Part shown: positions 31,711 to 41,661 of the stretch, piece by piece
How the letters are laid out: each line of letters opens with the position of its first letter
How positions within the stretch are numbered: the stretch's first letter is position 1
Source of the DNA: JACCSI01 sp035575715
GTDB lineage: Bacteria > Acidobacteriota > Vicinamibacteria > Vicinamibacterales > UBA2999
DNA length: 64,000 bases
Direction: 5' to 3'
Assembly (NCBI GenBank): GCA_035575715.1
Contig: DATLXN010000050.1
Coordinates: 62,001 to 126,000 of the forward strand
Program-made: the position numbers and the translations under genes
Notes under the pieces: generated by a model
The model's input: only the letters and a program-made list of their open reading frames with translations
Database searches by the model: none
Told to the model about the DNA's origin: nothing

Positions 31711-34359
31711 ATGACCACTGACCCGCACCAGTCGCTGCGCGACGACGTCCGGCTGCTCGGCGAGCTGCTCGGCGAGACTTTGAAGCGGCACGCCGGCGAA
31801 CGTCTCTTCGCCATCGTCGAACGCGTGCGCGCGCTGGCGAAGAGCGGCCGCGCCGGACACGACGATGATTTCCGCGTCCTGGCCTCGGAGCTCGAGCACA
31901 TGTCGCTCGATGACGCGCTGCCGATTGCGCGCGCCTTTACTCACTTTCTGCATCTCGCCAATATCGCCGAACAGCATCACCGGATCCGGCGCCGTCGGGC
32001 GTACCAACGCGATGAGGACGCGCCGCCGCAATCCGGCTCATGTGACGAAGGCTTCGCGCGGCTGTTGGCCGGTGGCGTGACCGGTGAACAGCTTTACGAG
32101 GCGGTCTGCGCTTTGCGGATCGAGCTGGTGCTGACGGCGCATCCCACCGAAGTGGCCCGCCGCACCCTGGTCCAGAAATACAACCGGATCGCGTCGGCAC
32201 TCTCGCAACGTGACCGGCCGGACCTGTCGGCGATCGAGCGCGACGCATTGGCCGCAGACATCGAGCGCGAGATCGCGACGGCCTGGGCCACCGCCGATGT
32301 TCGCGAGCAGCGGCCCACGCCGCTCGACGAAGTCCGCAGCGGCCTGATCGTCTTCGAGCAGAGTCTGTGGGACGCACTGCCGCAGTATCTGCGCAGCGTC
32401 GACCGCGCCCTCCAGCGGGTCACTGGTCATCGGCTCCCGATTGATGTCACACCAGTCCGTTTCGGGTCGTGGATCGGCGGCGATCGGGACGGCAATCCCA
32501 ACGTCACCCCGGATGTCACACGGCGTGCGTCTCTGCTGTCACGCTGGGTCGCGGCCGACCAGTACGTACGAGAGATCGACGAACTGCGCGATGAGTTGTC
32601 GCTGGCAGCGGCAACCCCCGAGTTGGTGGCGCAAGCCGGCGACGCGCACGAGCCGTATCGCGCACTGCTACGAACGGTTGCCGTGCGTATGCGCGCGACC
32701 CGCGCCTGGGTCGAGGCGTCACTTCGTGCGGACGACACAGTTCCGGCGACCGACGACGTGTACGTCGGCGCCAGCGACTTCATCGCCACGCTTGGTTTGT
32801 GCCACCGCTCGTTGCACGCCACCGGGCACGGGCTGATTGCGGACGGTCGGTTGACCGACCTGTTACGGCGTGCGGCCGCGTTCGGCGTCACCCTGGGCCG
32901 CCTCGACGTCCGTCAAGATGCTGCACGGCACACTGCTGCGCTCGCCGTTCTGACAGCGGCGCAGGGACTCGGTTCCTACGCCGACTGGGATGAGCCGACG
33001 CGCGTCGCCTTCCTCGTCGGCGCGCTGCAGTTACGACAGTTGTCGATCCCTCCCGATCTCAATGCGGCAGACGACGAACGTGATGTGTTCGCGACGTTCC
33101 AGATGATCGCGAGTGCGCCGCGAGAATCCCTTGGCGCCTACGTCATCACCATGGCCCAGGCGCCCTCCGACGTGCTCGCGGTCGAATTGCTCCAGCAGGC
33201 GGCGGGCGTCGCCGAGCCGTTACGCGTGGTGCCGCTGTTCGAGACTTCGCGCGACTTGAAGAATGCCGGCGCCGTCCTCGACACACTGTTGCAGGTGCCG
33301 TGGTATCGCACGCGCATTGCCGGCCGCCAGGAAGTGATGATTGGCTACTCCGACTCGGCGAAAGACGTTGGACGGCTGAGCGCCGGATGGGACCTCTATA
33401 AAGCCCAGGAAGAAATCATTCGCGTCTGCGGCGCCCGCGACGTGCGGGTGACGTTGTTCCACGGCCGCGGCGGCAGCATCGGCCGCGGCGGCGGCCCGAC
33501 GCATCTGGCGATCAAGTCACAGCCACCCGGTTCGATCGACGGGACGATCCGCGTCACCGAGCAAGGCGAGATGCTGCAGGCGCTGTTCGGGCTCCAGGAC
33601 ATCGCTGTGCGAACGATGGAGCTGTATACCACCGGGACGCTCGAAGCCTGGTTGACGCCGCCGCCGGCGCCGACCGGCGAGTGGCGGGCGTGCATGGATC
33701 GCCTCGACGCCGATGCGCGTGCGGGTTACCGCGAGTTGGTCGCCGACGATCCGCGGTTCCTCGACTACTTTCGGACCGCCACACCGGAGCGCGAAATCGG
33801 CGAGTTGAACATCGGCAGCCGGCCGAGTCGCCGTTCGGCTGGTACGAGCGTGGCCGGCCTGCGCGCGATCCCGTGGCAGTTTGCCTGGACCCAGATGCGC
33901 CTGATGCTTGGCGCGTGGCTCGGCGTGGAGACCGCGCTCGATCGCGCTCTGGCGCGCGGCGAGCGCGATCAGTTACTGGAGATGTACCGCGACTGGCCGC
34001 ATTTCCAGTCCTCGCTCAGCCTGATCGAAATGGTGCTGGCCAAGGGCGACGGCCGCATCGCGGCGGAATACGATCGCCAGCTGGTGCCAGTCTCGCTGCA
34101 GCCGATCGGCGTCGAGCTGCGCGCCCGTCTGCAGCGGGCCATCGACGGTGTCCTCGCGGTGGCGGGTCATGACGAGCTGTTGGCGGGCACCCCGGTCATC
34201 CGCCGCTCGATTGATGTCCGCAACCCGTACGTCGACCCGATTAATCTTCTCCAGATCGAACTCTTGCGACGCGTGCGCCAGCATCCAGATCCGCGCGCGC
34301 ACGCGGCATTGATGGTGACGGTGAATGGTATTGCGGCCGGGTTGAGAAATACTGGATAG
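31711..34359 (+). CDS. ppc: Phosphoenolpyruvate carboxylase
   Basis: This 882-residue cytosolic enzyme carboxylates phosphoenolpyruvate with bicarbonate to oxaloacetate, refilling the TCA cycle. Catalytic His144 lies in VLTAHPTEVARR. Further signatures are GSWIGGDRDGNPNV, MIGYSDSAKDVGRL, LFHGRGGSIGRGGGPTH (second catalytic His near 584 and the mobile glycine loop) and the C-terminal VNGIAAGLRNTG, ending in the invariant NTG. Length and motifs match the full-length bacterial-type enzyme. It starts at ATG 31711. Confidence 0.97.
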   Translation: MTTDPHQSLRDDVRLLGELLGETLKRHAGERLFAIVERVRALAKSGRAGHDDDFRVLASELEHMSLDDALPIARAFTHFLHLANIAEQHHRIRRRRAYQRDEDAPPQSGSCDEGFARLLAGGVTGEQLYEAVCALRIELVLTAHPTEVARRTLVQKYNRIASALSQRDRPDLSAIERDALAADIEREIATAWATADVREQRPTPLDEVRSGLIVFEQSLWDALPQYLRSVDRALQRVTGHRLPIDVTPVRFGSWIGGDRDGNPNVTPDVTRRASLLSRWVAADQYVREIDELRDELSLAAATPELVAQAGDAHEPYRALLRTVAVRMRATRAWVEASLRADDTVPATDDVYVGASDFIATLGLCHRSLHATGHGLIADGRLTDLLRRAAAFGVTLGRLDVRQDAARHTAALAVLTAAQGLGSYADWDEPTRVAFLVGALQLRQLSIPPDLNAADDERDVFATFQMIASAPRESLGAYVITMAQAPSDVLAVELLQQAAGVAEPLRVVPLFETSRDLKNAGAVLDTLLQVPWYRTRIAGRQEVMIGYSDSAKDVGRLSAGWDLYKAQEEIIRVCGARDVRVTLFHGRGGSIGRGGGPTHLAIKSQPPGSIDGTIRVTEQGEMLQALFGLQDIAVRTMELYTTGTLEAWLTPPPAPTGEWRACMDRLDADARAGYRELVADDPRFLDYFRTATPEREIGELNIGSRPSRRSAGTSVAGLRAIPWQFAWTQMRLMLGAWLGVETALDRALARGERDQLLEMYRDWPHFQSSLSLIEMVLAKGDGRIAAEYDRQLVPVSLQPIGVELRARLQRAIDGVLAVAGHDELLAGTPVIRRSIDVRNPYVDPINLLQIELLRRVRQHPDPRAHAALMVTVNGIAAGLRNTG

Positions 34360-34429
34360 CGGAGACCGGTCAATTGCGCGAGGAAGCATCACATCCTCAA
34401 GCTCCGCTAGCCCGCCGCCCGCCGGTCCG

Positions 34430-34957
34430 CTAGCGACCGCCCGGGAATTGCCGCTGCGCCATGCGGGCCATCGCCAGCGTCAGCGCCAGGCCGCCCAGCG
34501 TCTTCACAAGCGCCGGTTGCTGCGCATAGAAGTCGCTCATCCGGTCGATGATCGACGGATCTTGCTGCTCGGCTTGTTTTGCCATCTGCTCGACGAATTC
34601 TGGCGAAATTTGCTGTGCGACTTCGGGCGTCACTTGTTGCCCTGGCGTGGTCGGCAGGTTACGCCCGGACCGTGATGCGATCTGGGCCATTAACGCCGGA
34701 CCAAGCGTCGCGATCAGTGAGTTCAGCATCGAGGCGCGCTGGGTCGGTGAGGACCGGCCAAACATTTGCGCCAGCATGTTGGCGAAGGGCGGGGTTTGGT
34801 CCGAACGAAACGCGGCCGCAAGCCCGTCCGCCATCGCCCCGGGCGGCGCGCTCCGACTGAAGTGATCGAAGTCATCGTCCACTGTGCCAGGTGCGGTATT
34901 TGGATTTGCGTTGCCGTATCGTTGCAGAACGTCGCCGAGCTGACTCTTCCAATCCAT
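34430..34957 (-). CDS. Hypothetical protein
   Basis: This 175-residue protein starts at ATG 34957 (MDWKSQLGDVLQRYG), supported by a GGAGG box about 12 bases upstream; the frame extends further upstream without coding character. The middle is Gly/Ala/Pro-rich with helical segments (PPFANMLAQMFGRSS, SMLNSLIATLGPALM). A C-terminal hydrophobic stretch (ALVKTLGGLALTLAMARM) could be a membrane helix. The family is not recognised. It lies downstream of the OmpA-type gene on the same strand. Confidence 0.75.
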   Translation of the reverse strand: MDWKSQLGDVLQRYGNANPNTAPGTVDDDFDHFSRSAPPGAMADGLAAAFRSDQTPPFANMLAQMFGRSSPTQRASMLNSLIATLGPALMAQIASRSGRNLPTTPGQQVTPEVAQQISPEFVEQMAKQAEQQDPSIIDRMSDFYAQQPALVKTLGGLALTLAMARMAQRQFPGGR

Positions 34958-35052
34958 GTTGAAGCCTCCGGCGGGGAACGTAGCAAGGTTGGCGCCACTT
35001 GCATCTGGTTGAAGTGGGTGAGCAGGGCGCCACACCTGCCCACCCGCTCGTT

Positions 35053-36864
35053 TTACTGACGCCGTTCTGCCGGCGCCGCAATCGCTTCGCCGGATACGAC
35101 GAGTTCGACACGGCGATTCTGCTGACGGCCGGCGGGGGTGGTGTTGCCCACCACCGGGCGCGCTTCGCCGTAACCAATCGCGTCGATCACGGTACGGGCA
35201 ATTCCGGCTTGCACCAGATACGCGCGGACCGAATCAGCACGCCGTTCGGACAGGCCCTGGTTGTAGTCGTCGCCGCCGACATCGTCGGTGTGGCCCTCGA
35301 CGTGAATCTGCAGCGCCGGATAGGCGAGCAGTACGCCCGCGACCTTGGCGAGTTTTTCACGCGCGCCGGGTTTAAGGGTGGCGCTCCCGGTATCGAACAG
35401 CACGTCGGACATGTTGACAATCAGTCCGCGTGCCGATTCTCTCGTCTCGAGAATGATGTTCAACTGTTGCTGCAGCTTTTCCCGAAGCGCGAGGCGTTCG
35501 CGTTCGGCCTGGGCGACGGCGTCCGCGGCCTGGGCGGCGCGGGCATCAGCGTCGGCTTTGTCGCGGGCCAGTTGCTGGGCGCGCGCGTCTGCCGCAACAC
35601 GCTCGCGTGCCAGTTGCTGCACCGCTGAATCGGCATCAGCCTGCGCGCGGCCGGCCGCATTGCGCGCCGCTTCGAGCTCGATTCGGCGTCGTTCCGATTC
35701 GGCGCGCTCGGTCTCGAGCGACTGGCGTTCGCGGGCCAGACGTGCCGCAGCGTCCTCGGCGCTGCGTTCGCTCGCGCGGAGACGCTGTTCGGCGGCGAGG
35801 CGCTCGGCATCGGCATCTGCGCGCTGCATTTCGGCCTCTTGACGCTGACGCCTTTCCATTTCGGCGCGTCGCAAGGCGGCCGCTTCGCGTTCACCAGCCT
35901 CAGTCGCGCGTTCGGTGGCCGCAACCTCCCGTCCACGGGCCGCGTTTTCGCGGTCGAGAATCAACCGTCGCTCTCGCGCGCCGAACTCGGCGTCGCGCCG
36001 TTCGAGCGCGATCAGCCGGGCATCCTCCGAGGCCTGTGCGGATTCACGCGCCGTCATGATCGCCGGCCGGCGTTGGTTGTTGACCTGATAACTCTCGGCC
36101 CGCGCGAGCAGGGTGCGCGCCCGATCGTAGGTCTCGGTGGCATATTCGTCGGCGCCGGCGATCCGCGCGAAGTAGACCGCGTTCTGCGCTTCGTAGATTT
36201 CTAGCGGCACCGCCGGATCGAGACGACGGATCGGCAGGTCGCGGGCATCGGTTTCCATCAGGTAAGTGCCGCGCTTGAGCAGCTCGTACTTGGCCTCGAC
36301 GACGTCCACCGCGCCGCGCGTATCTCGGCGGACCACGTTTTCCATCACCACGACGTCGCTCGGCTGCGACACGGCAAAGTACGGCTCCGCCGTGACGATC
36401 AGCCCAAACGCCTGGAGCTCAGTCGTGACATTCAATTTGCTTTCGGTGCCGTTGAGCAGCACCTCGCCCAGATTGGTGGCGCGGCCTTCGGGAGTGACCG
36501 CCCACATGACATAGGTCAGATACTCGGGTCCGAATTTCGTCGCGGCGGTGAGCTCATCGAACTCGACTTCGATCTCGATGTAGCCCTGTTTGCTTTCGAC
36601 CTTCGCTTCCCCGCGCGCCGCCGGCAGCAGCGCGGTGCCGCGGAAGTCCACCTTGGTGGCCCCGCCACGGTGTCGATAGTTCACCGCCGGCGTCGTGCGG
36701 CCGACCACAGTCGCCCGAAAGATAGGAACCGGCTGCCGATCCTGGTCAGCGGTTTCCTGAGGAGGTGGCCGTTGGGCCGGGTTGCGTCGCGTTTGCGCAT
36801 CCGCTGGTGTGGCAACAAATCCTGCGCCGAGTGCCAGCGCGGCTATAGCGTGTTTCAACTTCAT
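35053..36864 (-). CDS. OmpA-family protein with long coiled coil
   Basis: This 603-residue exported protein has a signal peptide (AIAALALGAGFVATPADAQ). Residues 45-270 form an N-terminal region of beta strands (KVESKQGYIEIEVEFDEL). Residues 270-480 are a long Arg/Glu/Ala-rich coiled coil (ERDAEFGARERRLILDRENA). The C-terminal OmpA domain (about 485-595) binds peptidoglycan: VLFDTGSATLKPGAREKLAK, IHVEGHTDDVGGDDYNQGLS and SERRADSVRAYL, with the Asp and Arg of the diaminopimelate pocket visible. It probably bridges outer membrane and peptidoglycan. Confidence 0.92.
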   Translation of the reverse strand: MKLKHAIAALALGAGFVATPADAQTRRNPAQRPPPQETADQDRQPVPIFRATVVGRTTPAVNYRHRGGATKVDFRGTALLPAARGEAKVESKQGYIEIEVEFDELTAATKFGPEYLTYVMWAVTPEGRATNLGEVLLNGTESKLNVTTELQAFGLIVTAEPYFAVSQPSDVVVMENVVRRDTRGAVDVVEAKYELLKRGTYLMETDARDLPIRRLDPAVPLEIYEAQNAVYFARIAGADEYATETYDRARTLLARAESYQVNNQRRPAIMTARESAQASEDARLIALERRDAEFGARERRLILDRENAARGREVAATERATEAGEREAAALRRAEMERRQRQEAEMQRADADAERLAAEQRLRASERSAEDAAARLARERQSLETERAESERRRIELEAARNAAGRAQADADSAVQQLARERVAADARAQQLARDKADADARAAQAADAVAQAERERLALREKLQQQLNIILETRESARGLIVNMSDVLFDTGSATLKPGAREKLAKVAGVLLAYPALQIHVEGHTDDVGGDDYNQGLSERRADSVRAYLVQAGIARTVIDAIGYGEARPVVGNTTPAGRQQNRRVELVVSGEAIAAPAERRQ

Positions 36865-36941
36865 GATGAAGACCTCTGGACACTATCAGCAAGGATGTGG
36901 CCACAACCGCCCGCCACAGTCACCGCCAATACCGCGGTGAG

Positions 36942-37481
36942 TTACCTCTTCGTCGACGATTTGCGCACTGCTGAGCGGTCGAGGGGACGCACCCGTGACG
37001 AAGGCAGCCCGTCGGTGCGACCGGAGCCGCCAGCGACCTTGAGCGCGGCCGCCGCAGCGCCGGCCGCACCACGCGACCAGTTCTCATGCCGGCTATCCGC
37101 ATTGAGGAGTTCAGCCGCACGCGCGTGCCACTTCTGCCCGCGTGCGCAAGCCAAGGCCTGGGTGAGACTCGCGGCAGTGACCGTGACGACAGGCACGCCG
37201 GTCTGGGCCGCCGCAAGCTCGATGAGGGCCTGCGCCTTGATCGCCTCAACAGAAGCTTTGAAGCGACCCGATGACGATCCGAGGAGGGCGATGGCCGACA
37301 CAGATCCCTTGCCGCGGTGATCGAACAGCGCGACGAGGCGCTGCAAGAGTTCCATGAGGTCGGCGCCGGACTGCGCCTCGAACGGAATCGAGGTGATCGA
37401 CTTGATCGCGAAGCGTTCGCGTCTGCCCGTGGTGTGCGCGATCACGACTGCGGCTTTAGTAGGGGTCATGCCCAGGATCAT
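36942..37481 (-). CDS. Hypothetical protein, possible RNase H-like fold
   Basis: This 179-residue protein begins MILGMTPTKAAVVIAHTTG, followed by FAIKSITSIPF and SVSAIALLGSSSGRFKASVE. The alternation of strands, and a conserved-looking GSSSGRF segment followed by IKAQALIELAAA, resembles RuvC/DUF3010-like RNase H folds. This is only a pattern impression. The C-terminal 60 residues are Ala/Gly/Arg/Ser-rich. It is divergent from the serine hydrolase gene with 81 bases between. Confidence 0.6.
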   Translation of the reverse strand: MILGMTPTKAAVVIAHTTGRRERFAIKSITSIPFEAQSGADLMELLQRLVALFDHRGKGSVSAIALLGSSSGRFKASVEAIKAQALIELAAAQTGVPVVTVTAASLTQALACARGQKWHARAAELLNADSRHENWSRGAAGAAAAALKVAGGSGRTDGLPSSRVRPLDRSAVRKSSTKR

Positions 37482-37562
37482 GTCCGGGAGCTTACGTCAG
37501 CCGCCTCCAGGCGACGCACCCGTGTCATCTGCGTTGAGGTTTTTTCTGCGACAATCAGCGTG

Positions 37563-39041
<1,479 letters not shown>

Positions 39042-39069
39042 GGAGAAGCGCACCTGGGCGCCTTCTAAT

Positions 39070-40245
39070 CTACGTGTCGCCGGGCCCCTTTGGCTTCTGG
39101 CCGGTAGGTTTCATGTCGAGCTTGGGGTAATACGGCTCCTCGAGCTTCTGAAACTTCTCCTGCCACTTGGCGCCGGCCTCGCCCGGCGTGCGGCTCCAAT
39201 CCTGGCGGTGATAGTTCCAGTCGTTGGGATTGAGGGCCTGAGCCTGGGCGAAATATTTCGACGCCATCGCCGGGTTGCCGGCCTGCTCGAAATAGACCGC
39301 TAGCGCGAAGCTCGCGTCGGCCTCCATTTCGCTTGCTGAACGCGGCTTTACGCGTCGCGCGAATTCTTCGTCCGACAACACATATGCACTGCGCTCGCCG
39401 TTGGCAACCCAGTCACGAATCGCGGCGACATAGTCGGCGCCTTCGGTGACCAGCGTTTTGCCCCCGAAATTGCTGGTGCGGCTGGTTGTCCACGCCGGCT
39501 CGCCGGGTCGGACGACGCGGCCGCGTTCGTCGATCCAGACACCGGTCGGCACATTGGTGAACTGGAAGGCAGAACTCACGGCGTGCTTCGGGTCGACAAG
39601 CGTGGTGTAGGTCGCTTTCGCCGCGTCGTACCATTTGCCCGCGGCCGCTTCGCCGGCGGTATCCTGCGCGGCGGCAATAATTTCGAAGTTGCTGTTCTTG
39701 AGTTCGTTGTAAAGGGTCTGCCAACCTGGCAGATCAAGCCGGCACCCTCACCAGGAGGCCCAGGTGACGAGCAGCACCTTCTTGCCGCGAAACTCCGACA
39801 AGCGGACCAGGCGGCCTGTGCGATCAGGGACGGTGAAATCCGGTGCCATCCGCGATTCGAGGAAGGCGCCGCGGACCACGGGAATTTCTCCGAAACTCCA
39901 GACCCGTGCCGCCGGATCGGCGACCACGCTCTGTCCGGCCTTGCGCGCGAAGGCGGTGAGGTTAAACGCGTCACCGCGGACCATCGTCTTTGGAATCGGA
40001 ATGCAGACGTCGGCGCGGCAGGCGCCCTGCGGCTTCAGTTCGAATTCATTGATGCGCGGCAGGTCGCGCTTGCGGATCCACAGCGTGTCGGCAGCGCCAT
40101 CAGGATCGCGGGTGGTGCGGTCCAGCGTCACCGTGCGCCCGTCGTACAGCACCGTCGCGCCTGATGCACTGGACGCGCGCTGCGCGGTGGCGATCGACGG
40201 GGTGAGCGTTGCGCCCATGACCCATAGAAAGTCTCGTCTGTTCAC
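39070..40245 (-). CDS. ResA/TlpA-like redoxin, predicted selenoprotein (Sec166)
   Basis: One continuous 391-residue frame is interrupted only by TGA at 39748-39750. The N terminus is a Tat-like signal (MNRRDFLWVMGATLTPSIA). Residues 25-125 form an unassigned beta-rich domain with a CRADVC pair. The redoxin domain follows: APDFTVPDRTGRLVRLSEF, then KVLLVTWASW, the TGA codon, and GCRLDLPGWQTLYNELK. The TGA takes the place of the first active-site cysteine (the usual WASWCxxC), leaving Cys168 as partner. The thioredoxin fold resumes in frame (FEIIAAAQD, NVPTGVWIDERGRVVR) and ends in a TPR-like helix pair. A SECIS-like hairpin lies 15-31 bases after the TGA. Read as a stop, the TGA would delete the fold's second half. 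It probably reduces periplasmic thiols or peroxides. Confidence 0.88.
39717..39733 (-). promoter_or_regulatory. SECIS-like hairpin of the redoxin gene
   Basis: On the minus strand, TCTGCCA-GGT-TGGCAGA gives a perfect seven-pair stem with loop GGT, located 15-31 bases after the TGA; the GG is at +22/+23. GGG at +1 to +3 can pair with CCC at +32 to +34 to extend it. The fdhF SECIS of E. coli has a comparable stem with an AGGTCT loop at +18 to +23. Confidence 0.75.
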
Positions 40246-40390
40246 CGTAACCTCGCAGGGATGATACCTCTGGGCGGGATGCGGGCGTGCTCGTGGGGCC
40301 GCGCGTCGCCTGCCGGGGCAGCCAGCCGAGGTGGAGTATGATCCGCGCCGGAAGTCAGATCAACTACCAGTGACAGAGAAGGGGACTTTG

Positions 40391-41269
40391 ATGACAACAA
40401 TTAGTCGCCGCATAGCCATCGCGATTGCCGCGGTCGGTCTGGTCGGCTCACACGCCTACGCCGACCAGGTGAGTGGTCGCATCACACGGACCTATCTACT
40501 CGTCGAAGACACCGACCTTACTGGCGACGTGAGCTGTGAGGTCGAAAATGCACCATGCCTCTCCTTTGGAGCACCCAATATCGAACTGCGACTGAATGGC
40601 TTCACTATCACCGGGCGTGCCGATGCGGCGACCGGGTGCGGCGGCGCCAGCTTTCCGATAGAGGCAGGGATCTCGACCAATCGCAACCACGGCGTCGGGG
40701 TGCGCGGACCGGGCATGATTCAGCGCACGCGCGGACGCGGCGTCATCGTCACCGGGTCCAACCAGGTGCGCATCCAGGAACTCACTGTGTCGACCACCTG
40801 TTCGTCAGGCATTTTTGTGGCGGCGGATTCGTTTGGCGCATTAATCCAGGACGTCGTGGCGGTGCGCAATGGCGCCTCGGCGCCCGGCAATCCCTGCGGC
40901 GGCATATGACTGGCCGGCCACAATAGCCGGGTCCGGCTAAACGACGCTCACGGGAATGGCTATGCTGACCCCGCCGATGACTTTGGTATCGGCGTGATCG
41001 GGTCGGGTTCGGGCAATGTCATTGAACAGAACACGGTCACTGGGAACACCCAGGGCATTTTTATCGGCGCCGGCGCCCGCGACACCACGCTCCGCGCCAA
41101 TACCGTCGTGGGTAACCCCGGGATCCAGGTTGGCAACAGCCACCGCGAGGCCCGCACTGCCGACATCGTCAATCTGGCTCCTGACGGCCAAACGAAATTC
41201 GAACGCAATGTCTGCGTGTCCGGTGTGAACGCCCCCTGTCCGGTGATCACGCGACCACCGCAAGACTGA
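40391..41269 (+). CDS. Secreted parallel beta-helix protein with in-frame TGA (possible Sec173)
   Basis: ATG 40391 follows an AAGGGG box and gives a signal peptide (RRIAIAIAAVGLVGSHAYA). The 292-residue frame has one internal TGA at 40907-40909 (codon 173). Before it are right-handed beta-helix turns (IELRLNGFTITGRA, VGVRGPGMIQRTRGRGVIV) ending SAPGNPCGGI. After it the same frame continues with LAGHNSRVRLNDAHGNGYA, GNVIEQNTVTGNTQGIFIGA and RANTVVGNPGIQVGN to a normal stop. A GGTC-loop hairpin lies 15-30 bases after the TGA. Either it is a nonsense-mutated gene or, given two neighbours with similar TGA-plus-hairpin signals, a selenoprotein. The protein's role is unknown. Confidence 0.7.
40924..40939 (+). 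promoter_or_regulatory. SECIS-like hairpin of the beta-helix gene
   Basis: TAGCCG-GGTC-CGGCTA forms a perfect six-pair stem with a GGTC loop, 15-30 bases after the in-frame TGA; the GG falls at +21/+22. Size, loop and spacing match the hairpins in the two flanking genes. Confidence 0.6.
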
Positions 41270-41323
41270 CCGGTGTCCAAAGATGACGGGCGCGACCGAA
41301 GTAAACGGGAGAAGACTGTGTTG

Positions 41324-41661
41324 ATGAGACAATTCCTGTTGTTGGTCGCGCTCGCCATCCTGACCGTGTGTGCACCACCGCACCCCGCCGTGTCGCCGAT
41401 ACCGCGCCGGCCACAGCCCCTCTTATGGCCACGGTAACGCTGTCGATTTCGGGCATGACGTGACAGGGCTGTGAAACCCCAGTGCGGTCCGCACTGTTAC
41501 AGGTGAAGGGTGTCAAGCACGCAGTCGTCGCATTCGAAGGGCGCGAGGCGCGGGTGGATTACGACCCGGCGCAGTGCTCGCCTGAGGATTTGATCGCCGC
41601 GGTTGCGAAGGCGAGCGATCCAGCGATGCCGACGCCGTTTGGGGCGGTGGTTAAGAAGTAG
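41324..41661 (+). CDS. MerP-like HMA-domain protein, predicted selenoprotein, apparent frameshift
   Basis: ATG 41324 (after GGGAGAAG) opens a signal-peptide frame (MRQFLLLVALAILTVCAPP) that ends at 41434. The heavy-metal-associated domain lies in another frame, with ATG 41425 and stop 41659-41661: MATVTLSISGMT, TGA at 41461-41463, then QGCETPVRSALLQVKGVKHA and VDYDPAQCSPEDLIAAVAKA. In HMA domains the loop is GMTCxxC; here TGA stands exactly at the first cysteine, giving GMT-Sec-QGC. A perfect hairpin with a GTC loop follows. An indel between about 41370 and 41424, real or a sequencing error, would join signal peptide and domain. It probably binds a soft metal such as mercury or copper in the periplasm. 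Confidence 0.8.
41480..41496 (+). promoter_or_regulatory. SECIS-like hairpin of the HMA gene
   Basis: CAGTGCG-GTC-CGCACTG is a perfect seven-pair stem 17-33 bases after the TGA. The loop context reads GGTC, with the GG at +23/+24. It is the longest-stemmed of the three similar hairpins between 39.7 and 41.5 kb, along with that of the redoxin gene. Confidence 0.75.

Noticed and set aside
40907..40909. Plain nonsense mutation in the beta-helix gene
   Set aside because: Not fully excluded, but the matching SECIS-like hairpin and two neighbouring TGA genes at catalytic Cys sites make Sec at least equally likely, so it is reported as a candidate rather than only as a pseudogene.
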